Origin: Akebia trifoliata
Taxonomy: Eukaryota > Streptophyta > Magnoliopsida > Ranunculales > Lardizabalaceae
Length of the DNA: 64,000 nt
NCBI GenBank assembly: GCA_017979445.1
Contig: CM030704.1
Coordinates: 10,275,658-10,339,657 of the forward strand
Reading direction: 5' to 3'
Shown piece after piece: positions 20,398 through 30,890 of the stretch (its first letter is position 1; each line of letters begins with the position of its first letter). A program made the position numbers and the translations under genes. A model generated the notes under the pieces. The model did not search any database, was not told the origin of the DNA, and saw only the letters and a list, made by a program, of their open reading frames with translations.

Positions 20398-23176
20398 AAT
20401 ACCTCCAAACTTAACATTTTACTAGTCCTCGAGCAAAACAAAAATAAAGAAAAACCTAATTAAGGGAAAGAAATCCAAAACAAAGAAACACACAAGTGGT
20501 GATATTAGCCTGATTCTCCACACTTGCCTCAAAGATTGTACAAATTTCATAATTCTCAGAAATTTTTTAGAAATTTAAACAATCTAGATTTTCAACTCCA
20601 AATGTTACTCAATCTCACCTTGAACCCCTCACATATGTGCAAACAACCCCTTATCACTTAATCAGTTTTCAACCCAAATCAGTTTATGCAATCAAGAGTA
20701 AACACAACTGATCTCCAGATATTCACATTAATGAACTCCATAGGCCTATTTTTCATGCTATTCTTCACTAATGTAGGTCGTTACTAAATTAAGAATCAAT
20801 AGGATTTTGATTCGGCTTGTAATGTGTGGCTGGGTTAAAGGTAGGATAAAAGGAAATTTTGTGGCTTAGATCACTCTTTAAACACATCAATTTCTTAGGA
20901 TTCTCACAGAATGCAAACTTACATTTCAACATCAAGTCACTCCACATTATCAATCATGTTTCACTTCATTCCTTCGACAACCCTTTCACCATTTTTTATT
21001 TTTATTTTTTTAAAGAATGGAATTGCCACTGCACCCCCGAACTTATTTGATTAGCATTCTTTAACAAGAAGGGATATAGTAATGAGACAAATTTTTTTTT
21101 TTCAACATAAGTACTTTTTGAAACCTCAACTGAATATTTTCAAAACTTCACTTTCTACCTTTATTTATTTGCATAGCTCAACATTATCCAGTAGAGATTA
21201 ATATGCCTAAGAGGTGATGGGTTAAATTTTGGAAAAATTAAACAAAAGGGCTTGGTTAGAACTGTGGGTGCCAAAGAACATGAGAAACAAGGCTCAATGG
21301 GGATGACTAGTGATAAAATCAACACTAGTAAGCTTAAAAAGACTAAATCGATCCAATAATGGCCTAAATCATGTCCCTAATCAAGTGCAACCTAGGATTT
21401 CGCCTTGAGTAATAATCAAATAAGTTCTAAAGTTCATTGAGATCATGGAAAACGCTCTAATGCATAAACATTCTTCAAGTGTATCAAGATTATAATCTCA
21501 ATGTAAAAGAGTTCAAAACAAGACTGAATTTCATTAGAGTTAAGCATACAGATAAGTTCAACCTTCATCATTTTCCAAGAACCATGTATATACTCAATCA
21601 AAATCCTTATCATTGGCTGCAGATTATCAGGCAAAAATCATCACAAAACACAAATATATATATATATATATATATAAACACTGACTTAAACACAACAAGA
21701 CTAATCTTAAACATATTAAAGTAAACACAAAAATCAAAAAAAAGTTTTTAGAAAAATACTACTTCCATCCCCAAACTTAGTTATTGCATTGTCCCCAATG
21801 CAAACAATTAGAATCAGAAGTTGGTGAAAGCACTTCCCTGAAATTTTTATTGGCGGCCAATATTCATCCGCGCCATCTTTATTGCTCTTGTCATTCAGTT
21901 CTGGCGATGGTGATGAAATGGTGAAGCTCGTGTTATGTTACTTTTCACAATCGGTGGCCAAAAATGAAGACCTCAACAAGTAATCAACCCAATCACCCAC
22001 AGTCCAAATCACACTTAAAGCAACTGCCCTTGCTGATATCCAACACGCACCATATACCTCAAACAACCCCAAAAATTTGTAATGAATTAACCTACCCAAC
22101 CTCTTTCATTGTCATCAAACTTTTCACAAACACCTGGTATGCACAAAAAATTAATGATCTCCCCAAAATTAAGTAATACCAGCCACTGTCATAAAAGACC
22201 GTACATATTGCAGCATATAGTACTCCACCAAACAAACAATCCAAACACCCACTCCAACGTCAATCACTGGTAAACCAATCAAACACTCCCACTTAGCCAT
22301 GATTGCAATCAAAACTCGAATTTTCCAATCCAAATAATCAAATTTTTATTCATAATATGCAATATAAGCTAATAGAATGTAACACTTATGAATAAAACCT
22401 GATGGTACCCCAATTGATTTGGTTGAATCGGTAAAGAAAGTACTCAGAAGATCCACTGAAATATGGTGACATGGTGCTCACAACTTTGATATTTCTTTAG
22501 CCACCCTTGAATATTGAGAGGGAAACGTAGGAGTACTACTGGAGAAGCGGGAGAGAGATGAAGAGTCTTTTGTCGTAGAGGCACGAAGAGAAGGTTGTTT
22601 GTGAAATTGTGCAATATTAGAAATATTAGGGTAAGTGTAACCCTTTTCTATGTGGGTACGAGTTTGGACTGAGGCCTAGTAGAATATTATGCCACGGCCC
22701 GCATTTTTATATTTTTGCTTAGTTCTGTCACGGACTATTGCCTCGGCCTGAGAAAAGTTAAGGCCACGGCCTTTTCGAACTGTGAGCTCAGGATCCGCTG
22801 TCTGTTTTAGATGCTACGGTTGTAGATGTGTAGAGGTCACGGCTTCTTCAATCTGTACTTCTAAAGCCTTGTGTTATATTACTAATGCCTTTGATTTGCT
22901 TAGAGACTCCCAACATGTTTCAACAAAACATAATTAAATATAATTAAAAAGAATTCTAAAAATTATGATAAAAGCAAACTAATAACTTTTTTTTTTTCTT
23001 GAAATTAAAATAACTAACGAAGAATAATGAAAATCAAAATAAATGAAGAGAGAGTTTAGAACACTTGGGTTGTCTCCCAAGAAATGCTTGTTTTAAAGTC
23101 TTCAGCCTGACTTTTTCTGAAGTCACTCTGGGTTTGCTAGAATGATGGTGGATTTCTGACGGTTAATTCCACCACC
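20398..23176 (-). other. 3' noncoding region of A3
   Basis: About 2.8 kb between integrase and the 3' LTR with no ORF over 100 codons on the minus strand and no similarity to the env-position ORF of A1. It holds the group's usual noncoding blocks: CCAAACTTAG with TTGCATTGTCCCCAATGC at about 21770-21800, and TTGTCTCCCAAGAA, the reverse of the GGGAGGCAACCC block that follows integrase, at about 23068. A (TA)n run is at 21654-21677. Confidence 0.7.
21654..21677. repeat. (TA)n microsatellite
   Basis: About twelve perfect TA units in the 3' noncoding part of A3. Likely length-variable between individuals. Confidence 0.9.
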
Positions 23177-25780
23177 CTAGTAATACTTGAGATGTTGCCC
23201 ATTCACCTTGAAGATGTCCTTTGTGATTTCATCTTGGACCTCAACAGCTCCATGTAGATATGCTTTAATCACAGTGAATGGCCCCGACCATATTGATTTG
23301 AGCTTACCCAGAAAAAGTTTTAAACGAGAATTGAATAAGATGACAAGTTGTCTTGGCTCAAAATGTCTCTCCAATATCTTCTTGTCATGCCATCTTTGGG
23401 TTTGTTCTTTGTAAAGCTTGGCATTCTCGTAGGCTTGGAGACGGAACTCATCTATCTCATTGAGTTGCAAAAGACGCTTTTCACCGGCGGCTTTTTAATC
23501 AAAATTCAAATTCTTTATTGCCCAAAATGCCTTGTGCTCCAATTCGATCGGGAGATGACACGTCTTGCCAAATACCAACCGATAAGGTGACATTCCAATT
23601 GGTGTTTTGTAGGCGGTCCGATAAGCCCATAATGCGTCGTCTAATCGTTTGGACCAATCCTTGTGAGATGGGTTCACAGTCTTCTCCATAATCTGTTTAA
23701 TTTCCCTGTTAGAAATCTCTACTTGACCATTAGTTTGCGGATGGTAAGTCGTAGCGATCTTATGAGTTATCCTAAATCTAGTTAGAAGGGCTTCAAAATA
23801 TTTATTGCAGAAATGAGTATCTTCATTGCTAATTATTACCCGAGGAGTGCCATAACGGGTAAAGATATTCTTCCTCAGAAAATTCAGCACCACCTTAGCA
23901 TCATTGGTGGGCAATGCAGCCGCTTCCACCTATTTTGAGTCATAATCGGCTGCTATTAGAATGTAGAGATTATTATAAGAAAAGATGAAGGGGCCCATGA
24001 AATCAATTCCCCACACATCAAAGATCTCCACCTCCAGAATGTTTTTGAGTGGCATCTCATGTCTCTTTGAAATTGTACCAACCCTTTGGCATCGATCACA
24101 CCTTGAGACAAAGCAATGCGCATCTCTAAATAATGTAGGCCAATAGAAACCTGATTGTAGCACCTTGGCTGCGGTTCTCTCTCCCCCAAAATGGCCTCCA
24201 TATTTAGACGAATGACAATGTCGAAGTATGTCTTCAATTTCTTCCTTAGGAACACACTTCCTTAAAATCTGATTTGCACATTGCTTGAACAAGAAAGGCT
24301 CGTCTCAAACATAATGATTGACATCATGCAAGAATTTTTTCTTCTGTTGAGAGCTTAACTCAGGAGGGAACACTTTGTTGACGATGAAGTTCACATAATC
24401 TGCATACCAAGGCAAGTTCTTTTGACCACAAGCAAATAATTGTTCATCTGGGAATGACTCATTGATCATAGTCTCATCATTAACTTTCCCCCCATTATCT
24501 AGCCTTGAGAGATGATCAACCACTTGGTTTTCGGTCTCCTTTTTGTCTCGAATCTATAAGTCAAACTCTTGTAACAAGAGAACCCACTGGATAAGTCGAG
24601 GCTTTGCATTTGGCAATTAAATACTACATAGCGGCATAATCAGTAAAGACAATCACCTTTGTCCTGATGAGTATGCACGAAACTTATCAAATGCAAATAC
24701 AACTGCTAGCAACTCCTTCTCAGTGGTGGCATAATTCATTTGTGTGTCATTTAATGTCTTGCTAGTATAGTATATAGTATGAAAAATCCGATTTTTCCGT
24801 TGGTGAAAAACCGCGCCAATAGCAAAATCGCTAGCATCACACATAAACTCGAACGGGAGACTCCAATCTGGGGCAACAATGATGGGTGCTGGCATCAACC
24901 TAGATTTCAAGATCTGAAATGCCTCAAGGCACTTTTCATCAAATTTGAAAACCATTTCTTTTTCCAACAAACTACAAAGCGGTTTAGAGATCTTCGAGAA
25001 ATCCTTAATAAAACGCCAGTAGAAACCGGCGTGGCTAAGAAAGCTTCGAACACCCTTAACGGAAGATGGCGGTGGTAGTTTCTCAATAGTCTCAATCTTT
25101 GCTCTATCCACCTCGATTAACTTACTTGATACTCAATGGCCGAGGACAATGCCTTCTTGCACCATGAAATGGCATTTCTCTCAATTCAACACAAGATTCG
25201 TTTCTTCACATCTTTTGAGCACTAATGCCAAGTTGTCCAAGCAAATATTGAAAGAATCACCAACTACCGAGAAGTCTTCCATGAATACCCCTATAAAGTG
25301 CTCCACCATGTTAGAAAAAATTGCCATCATACACCTTTGAAATGTCGCCGGTGCATTGCAAAGTTCGAAAGGCATCTTTCGAAATGCAAAAGTTCCGTAG
25401 GGACAAGTGAATGTTGTCTTTTCCTGATCTTCAGGTACTATAGCAATTTGATTGTATCTTGCATACCCATCCAAAAAACAATAATAGGAGTGCCCCACTA
25501 GTCTATCAAGCATCTGATCAATGAACGGCAAGGGAAAATGGTCTTTTTGAGTAGCTTTATTTAACTTCCAATAATCCATACAAACACGTCACCTAGTCAC
25601 TGTCCTTGTCGGGATAGGCTCATTATAATTATTCGTCACAACAGTCATTCCTCCTTTTTTCGGTACACATTGCATCGGACTAACCCATGAGCTATCAGAA
25701 ATAGGATAAATTATGCTTGCATTAAGCCACTTTAGAATCTCATTTTTCACCAATTCCTTCATAATTAGGTTAAGCTGATG
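23177..25780 (-). pseudogene. A3 pol: reverse transcriptase, RNase H, integrase
   Basis: RT occupies about 25760-25180, with CVPKKGG at its start, CFLDGYARYNQI, FELCNAPATFQR (usual FGLCNAP) and the catalytic box as FMEDF, where the family has FMDDF, so an essential Asp has become Glu. RNase H follows in 25111-24560 (CDASDFAIGAV, NYATTEKELLAVVFA). Integrase has the zinc finger HCHSSKYGGHF...CDRCQR (24225-24080), GIDFMGP (about 24005), ISNEDTHF where SDEGTHF is usual, so the second Asp is Asn, and [15 protein letters not shown] with the Glu intact. The C-terminal LFLGKLKSIWSGPF domain ends at TAA near 23177. Stops and frame changes at about 25579, 24650, 24530, 24300 and 23930 break it. Confidence 0.88.
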
Positions 25781-27154
25781 TTAGTGCTCAATAGAGGGCT
25801 TATGATCATCCTCCATAAAGATTTTGTGCATGCAAATAGAAGGACTAATCCCCTTAATATCAGCTATGGACCATCCCAACGCTTTCTTGTACTCTCGCAA
25901 CACCCTTAATAACTTGTCTTCCTGTTCAGGCTCAAGAGAAGTAGAAATAATAATCGGCAAAACAGACAATTCACCAAGGAAAACATACCTCAAATGACTA
26001 GGAAGAGGCTTGAGCTCTAGTGATGGTGGTTCTTGAATTGAAGGCTTCAAATGAGAACCTAACGATGGCATTTCTAACAACTCAAACTCTGGCTTAGAAC
26101 GAGTGAATTTTGGTGTAGCCTCCAAGTAGTTTACCAACTCCAAACACTCCAAATCTTCCTCATTGTATGCATTAAGGATTGCTAATTCAAACTGGTCAGA
26201 TGGGAGTGTTTCTTCATGGTCATATTGAACACATGTGTCCACTACATCAATTCTATAGCAGTCTTCAGGCTCTTCAGTGTGAAACTTCATAGCTTTGAAA
26301 ACATTAAACTTCACCTCTTGATCTGGAACTCTCATAGTAAACTCCCCCTTTTTCACATCAATAAGAGTTCTACCTATGACTAAAAATGGTCTGCTAAGAA
26401 TGATTGGAACATTCCTATCCTCCTCTATATCAAGAACAATAAAATCCGCAGGGAATATAAATTTGTCAACCTTAACAAGCACATCTTCAATAATCCCCCT
26501 TGGATACTTCAGTGATCGATCTGCTAACTGGAGTGTCACAGTAGTAGGCCTGACTTCTCTCAATCCCAATTTTTGAAATATAGACAGTGGCATTAGATTA
26601 ATACTAGCCCCCAAATCACACAAAGCCCTACCAGAGAATTGATTACTTATGGTGCATGGTATAGTGAAGTTCCCTGGATCCTCAAACTTTGCTGGAAGTT
26701 TCCTTTGGATGATAACACTGCATTCTTCAGTCAAACCCACTGTTTCGAATTCACTCAATCGCTTTTTTTTAGTCAAGATATCTTTCATAAACTTGACACA
26801 ACTTGGCATTTGCTCTAAAGCTTCAACGAATGGGATATTAATATGCAACTTCTTGAAGACATTCAGAAACTTTGCAAACTGCTCATCATGTTTTTGTTTC
26901 CTGAAACGTTGAGGAAATGGTAGGGGTGGGTTGTAAGGAGTAATCTTTTCCAAGCCTGGCTTTTTGTGCTCTTGCATTGTATCTTCCTTTTCTTGTTCAC
27001 CCTGCTCATAAAAAACTGTCTCTTTTGCCATTGAAACATCCAATTCCTTTGGTTCCTTGATAACATCATTCAGCTCTTTTCCACTCCTCAATGTGATAGC
27101 CTTGCAATGCTCCTTGCCATCTCTCTTCGGATTAGTCTCTGTATTGCTAGGCAA
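25781..27154 (-). CDS. A3 gag-pol linker, aspartic protease and start of RT
   Basis: A 457-residue open frame, the longest intact stretch of A3. The N-terminal part is the acidic linker (EHCKAITLRSGKEL is the usual Athila start after gag). Protease: ALCDLGASINLMPLSIFQKL near residues 180-200, with DLGAS as active site; FPADFIVLDIEED and VPIILSRPFL follow. The last 60 residues begin RT (ALGWSIADIKGISPSICMHK). The frame ends just before the RT palm, at a stop absent from the family, so the product would be truncated. The start at 27154 is simply the first Met after a stop and probably not a natural start. Confidence 0.75.
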   Translation of the reverse strand: MPSNTETNPKRDGKEHCKAITLRSGKELNDVIKEPKELDVSMAKETVFYEQGEQEKEDTMQEHKKPGLEKITPYNPPLPFPQRFRKQKHDEQFAKFLNVFKKLHINIPFVEALEQMPSCVKFMKDILTKKKRLSEFETVGLTEECSVIIQRKLPAKFEDPGNFTIPCTISNQFSGRALCDLGASINLMPLSIFQKLGLREVRPTTVTLQLADRSLKYPRGIIEDVLVKVDKFIFPADFIVLDIEEDRNVPIILSRPFLVIGRTLIDVKKGEFTMRVPDQEVKFNVFKAMKFHTEEPEDCYRIDVVDTCVQYDHEETLPSDQFELAILNAYNEEDLECLELVNYLEATPKFTRSKPEFELLEMPSLGSHLKPSIQEPPSLELKPLPSHLRYVFLGELSVLPIIISTSLEPEQEDKLLRVLREYKKALGWSIADIKGISPSICMHKIFMEDDHKPSIEH

Positions 27155-27235
27155 GGTTCCTTAAGGACGATTGTTAATTGTTGAAGCAAGTCGACCCAAC
27201 TAAATTTCTATATTCCGGATAGAAGTTGCTTGGTT

Positions 27236-28339
27236 CTAGAATTGAGTTCTAGTCTCTGTCATGAATTGATTAGTATTGGTTCCCATCTGATGTACTAGAT
27301 CTTCCAAAGAAGGCTTCTTTTCTCTAGGAGGAGCTTGAGGATGATAACTCAGTTGAAACATGGGCTTTGCAGATGAAGAGGCCTCAACTTGATTGTTGTT
27401 ACTCCAAGAGAAGTTCGGATGATTTTTCCAGTCTGGATTGTAGTAGTTGGAGTATGGATTATTTTGCCTGTTACCAACAAAATTGAGAGACTCTGGATTA
27501 TTAGGGCACATATCTACTAAATGATTGTCTCCACAAATCTCGCATGTAATGGTAGGAGTTTGAATGTCATGAACTCCAAATGAATCAAATTTCTTAGATA
27601 AGGATGCCACTTGAGCAGTCAAAGTAGTAAGAACATCTAATTCATGCACTCTTGCTGTTCTTCTTGGATTCATCCTCTTTGTATGGTATTGGAAGTTATT
27701 AGAGGCCATCTCCTCCAATAAATTATACTCATCCTCAAATGGCTTCGCCATAAGAGATCCACATGCTGCAACATCAATTCTTGTTTTGATAGATCCAACC
27801 AACCCATTGTAGAAAGTTTTGATGATCAACCAGTCTGAGCATGATGAGGACATCTCCAAAGCAGATCTTTATACCTTTCCCAAGCTTTATAAAGAGACTC
27901 ACTGTCCAACTGCATGAAAGTAGTGATATCATTCCTCAACTTTGCAGTTTTTGAAGGCGGAAAGTATTTAGCAAGTAACTTTTTCACCAAGTCATCCCAA
28001 GTGGTGATAGACTCCCTTGGCAATGAGTTCAACCAATTCTTCGCCATGTCCCTCAATGAGAATGGAAATAGCCGCAACCGGATGGCATCATCATCAACAC
28101 CGTTATACTTGAAAGTGGCACATATCTCTAGAAAATTAGCTAAATGTGCATTGGGATTTTCGATATGTGAACCCCCCAAACTGAGATGCTTGTACCATCT
28201 GAATAGTAGTCGGCTTGAGCTCAAAGTTGTTGGCCTGCACCGCTGGACGAAGAATACTAGTGTGAATCCCATCTACCAATGGAATAGCATAGTCTCACAT
28301 AGACTTAGGAATCTCATTACCATTATTTTGATCGGCCAT
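27236..28339 (-). pseudogene. A3 gag
   Basis: Starts MADQNNGNEIPK at 28339 but meets TGA after about 14 codons. It continues in frame to QMVQASQFGG, shifts near 28175, then runs through NPNAHLANFLEICATFKYNG, LRLFPFSLRDMAKNWLNSLP and SITTWDDLVKKLLAKYFPP, the core of the retrotransposon gag domain. A second shift near 27845 follows the CPHH motif. The rest ends in a zinc knuckle CEICGDNHLVDMC (CX2CX3HX4C, as is usual for this group) near 27545 and a Gln/Asn/Pro-rich tail. It would form the nucleocapsid but cannot be translated whole. Confidence 0.85.
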
Positions 28340-28532
28340 TGTATGGTGTTGAAAAGCTTATCACTTATTCTTTTTATTTCTTAGACAAGTTTTCTCGATC
28401 TCAAGATCCTAAGGAACAAGCTCAGAATTTTCCGTACTAAGCATACACTAGCTAAACACCTACAAAACAAAGAAAAGTTTGGTCTAAAATCAAGTATGAT
28501 TGAATTAATATTAACAAAAAGATTAATAAATT

Positions 28533-28552
28533 AGTCCCCGGTAGCGGCGCCA
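28533..28552 (-). other. Primer-binding site of A3
   Basis: Minus strand reads TGGCGCCGCTACCGGGGACT, six bases inside the 5' LTR. This is the standard Athila-group primer site, usually assigned to tRNA-Asp. It is intact, unlike that of A2. Confidence 0.85.
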
Positions 28553-28558
28553 AAGACT

Positions 28559-29861
28559 TGTTTAATTTTACGCATGCAAGTATACTTATCGAAACAAGTA
28601 ATAAAGTGATGAGAAAGTATCGTTCCCATGGAGACTAAATACCAATTTATCTCACTCTAATTTTATCCAAACAATAGTGAAAATAAGATTTAAAAATAAA
28701 CAAGGAAAATAATGCAGATAATAAATTTGCAGATTTAAATCAATGAGTGATAAAACCTAGGTTTATAATTTCCCCCAAACAATCCACTTGATTAAATTCT
28801 CCTACCCTCTATGATAAATTAATCTTTACCCAAGAGTACTAAATTCTCTACAAACCTCTGTTGATGGTCATGTAAAAATACCCTCCTAGATTAACTTCCT
28901 ACATGTCTATGAGAATTAAATCAAGAAGAATTCATTAAGAATAGACTCTCATAAAGGATGCACACGCAACGTGAGTATATGTCTATCTCAAATTAGCGTA
29001 TGTTATTCTATCTAGGTCATGAATACAAAACAACTCTGTCAATATTATTAAGGTTCACCAATTCAGTTCAATTAATGGCCAATTAATTAAATCGCATTAA
29101 ACATCGGATAAAATAAACAATCATATGTAGAAATAATCATAGAAGAAAGATAGAAAATTAATTAAGCATCATGAATGAGTTTCATTGTAACCCTAGAATG
29201 GAAATTAGTTCATCATTGAAAATAAAACACAATTACACAAGTATTCAGTCATTCTTAGAGATTACAAAATTAAGAAAGAAATAAGTTCAGGAAAATAAAA
29301 CTCAAAAGTTGATCTTCAAATCTCGTCTTCCTTCTCAACCTTCTGTCTCTAAGAAAAATCTAGAACTTGTGATCCCTTTAAAAGTCTGAATTTCTTTTAT
29401 TTATAGGTATGGAGTCATTAATGTTTAAGTGTCTCCAAATTCACCTTTAATTCGGCCCCAAAAATCAACGAATAATGCTGAAAACGTAATCCGGCCATGG
29501 CCTCAAAACATGCTATGCTGTGGCCCGCATTTTATCTCCGTGCTGTGCAATTCTTGAATGTACGTTGTGGCCTCGATTGCTATCAAGCTGCGGCTTTAAG
29601 ACTTTTTAGCTAGTATGCATATTTTTCTTCTTCCGAGAAAATCAATTTGGAGATAGAATTTCTTCTAAATGTTGGCAATTATCCCAATATTCTGTAATGC
29701 TCTTGAATTGCAAAATAAGCATAAAAAAAAAAAAAAAAACACAGAATCACACAAAACTAGAAAACAAACTAAACTTAAATGAAAACAACTAAAAGACTCT
29801 AAAATTAACAAAATATTATATCTAAATGTGGTTAATTCGCAGGTATAAAACCCACTCATCA
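28559..29861 (-). repeat. 5' LTR of A3 (1,303 bp)
   Basis: Collinear with 19063-20397. On the plus strand it starts TGTTTAATTTTACGCATG and ends CCCACTCATCA. The TATA box is TATTTATA (plus strand) at 29398-29405, with a 17-base A run at about 29726. Divergence from its partner is visibly above that of the C1 LTRs even though A3 sits inside C1. Confidence 0.9.
29398..29405 (-). promoter_or_regulatory. TATA box of A3 5' LTR
   Basis: TATTTATA on the plus strand, i.e. TATAAATA on the transcribed orientation, matched at 19932-19939 in the other LTR. It would drive transcription leftward into gag. Confidence 0.5.
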
Positions 29862-30059
29862 GGTGACAAACCAATCAAACTTTGAAGGGTTATCAATTAT
29901 GCCTAGGTGAGTGAAAATCACCATTAAATTTGAATATTAGTATATTGCATTAGTTAATCCAAAGATTGAACGCAATATTACTAATGGAAGTGATTTTCTC
30001 AAAGCATTAATGTTGTGATGATTTTATTGCAGTGTCAGTTCATGTTTCACTTCATTCGC

Positions 30060-30890
30060 TAGCTTTTTTTGTTCCGATCTTTAATGGAACTAATTTATCT
30101 GATTGGAAGGAATAGATTCAGTTCCACCTTGGTGTTCTGGATCTTTGACTTAACACTGCGAATTGAAAAACCGGCTGTTATTACTAAAACAAGTAGTTCG
30201 GAGCAGCAAGCTTTGTCTAAGTCATGGGAAAGATCGAACAGATTAAGCATCATGTTTATGCGAATGTGTATTGCGAGCAATATTAAGTTAACGCTTCCTC
30301 AAATTTAAAATGCAAAGGAATATTTCAAGGTTGTGGAAGATCGGTTTCATTTAGCAGACAAGTCCCTTGGAGGGAGATTAATGGCTGAACTAACCACCAT
30401 GAAATTTGATGGTAGCCGTGGAATGAATGAGTATGTTCTTGAAATGACCAATCTAGCTGCCAGACTCAAATCTCTGGGTATCATTGTTGATGAAAATTTT
30501 CTTGTTCAGTTCATTTTGAATTCCTTGCCTACTCAGTATGGGCCATTTTAGATTCATCATAACACTATTAAGGAAAAGTGGAATGTGAATGGATTGGTGA
30601 GTTTGTTAATTCAAGAAGAAGCAAGGCTTAGGCAACAAGGACAACATTCAGTTAATGTTATGAATCATGGAGTTGGAAGCAAAGGAAAGAAACCAAAGAA
30701 GAGTTTCAAGAAAGATCCATTGAAGGTTGCGGGACCTTCTCATGTCAATGGGGGCTCGCAAGAGGGAACATAATGGACCGAAATGCAATTTCTATCATGG
30801 CTATGGGCATTTACAAAAAAATTGCTCGAAACATAGAGCTTGGTTCGAGAAGAAGGGTAAGCTATTGGCTTATGTAGTTTTGAATCAAAT
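30060..30890 (+). pseudogene. Copia C1 gag
   Basis: From about 30080: LSDWKE then LTLRIEKPA, WERSNRLSIMFMRM, LMAELTTMKFDGSRGMNEYV, LVQFILNSLPTQYGPF and EEARLRQQGQHSVN, the standard plant Copia gag (UBN2-type). Stops occur after WKE (TAG), after LPQI (TAA) and after YGPF (TAG). The zinc knuckle region at 30780-30850 has lost cysteines: it reads CNFYHGYGHLQKNCSKH, where CX2CX4HX4C is expected. A frameshift separates it from pol. Confidence 0.8.

Larger units (their letters stand above)
19063..29861 (-). mobile_element. Athila-type Ty3/Gypsy element A3 nested in Copia C1
   Basis: Minus-strand element of 10.8 kb: 5' LTR 28559-29861, PBS 28533-28552, gag 28339-27236, protease-pol 27154-23177, about 2.8 kb noncoding, 3' LTR 19063-20397. 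The LTRs start TGAT(A/G)AGT and end TAGACA/AAACA. The 5' flank GATAT (19058-19062) and 3' flank GGTGA (29862-29866) do not match, unlike the other three complete elements here. No env-position ORF is seen. Coding parts are readable for long stretches but carry stops, shifts and catalytic substitutions. Confidence 0.9.

Noticed and set aside
21964..22176. 70-codon plus-strand frame rich in Pro/Thr/Asn
   Set aside because: Lies antisense in the 3' noncoding part of A3, with no conserved motif.
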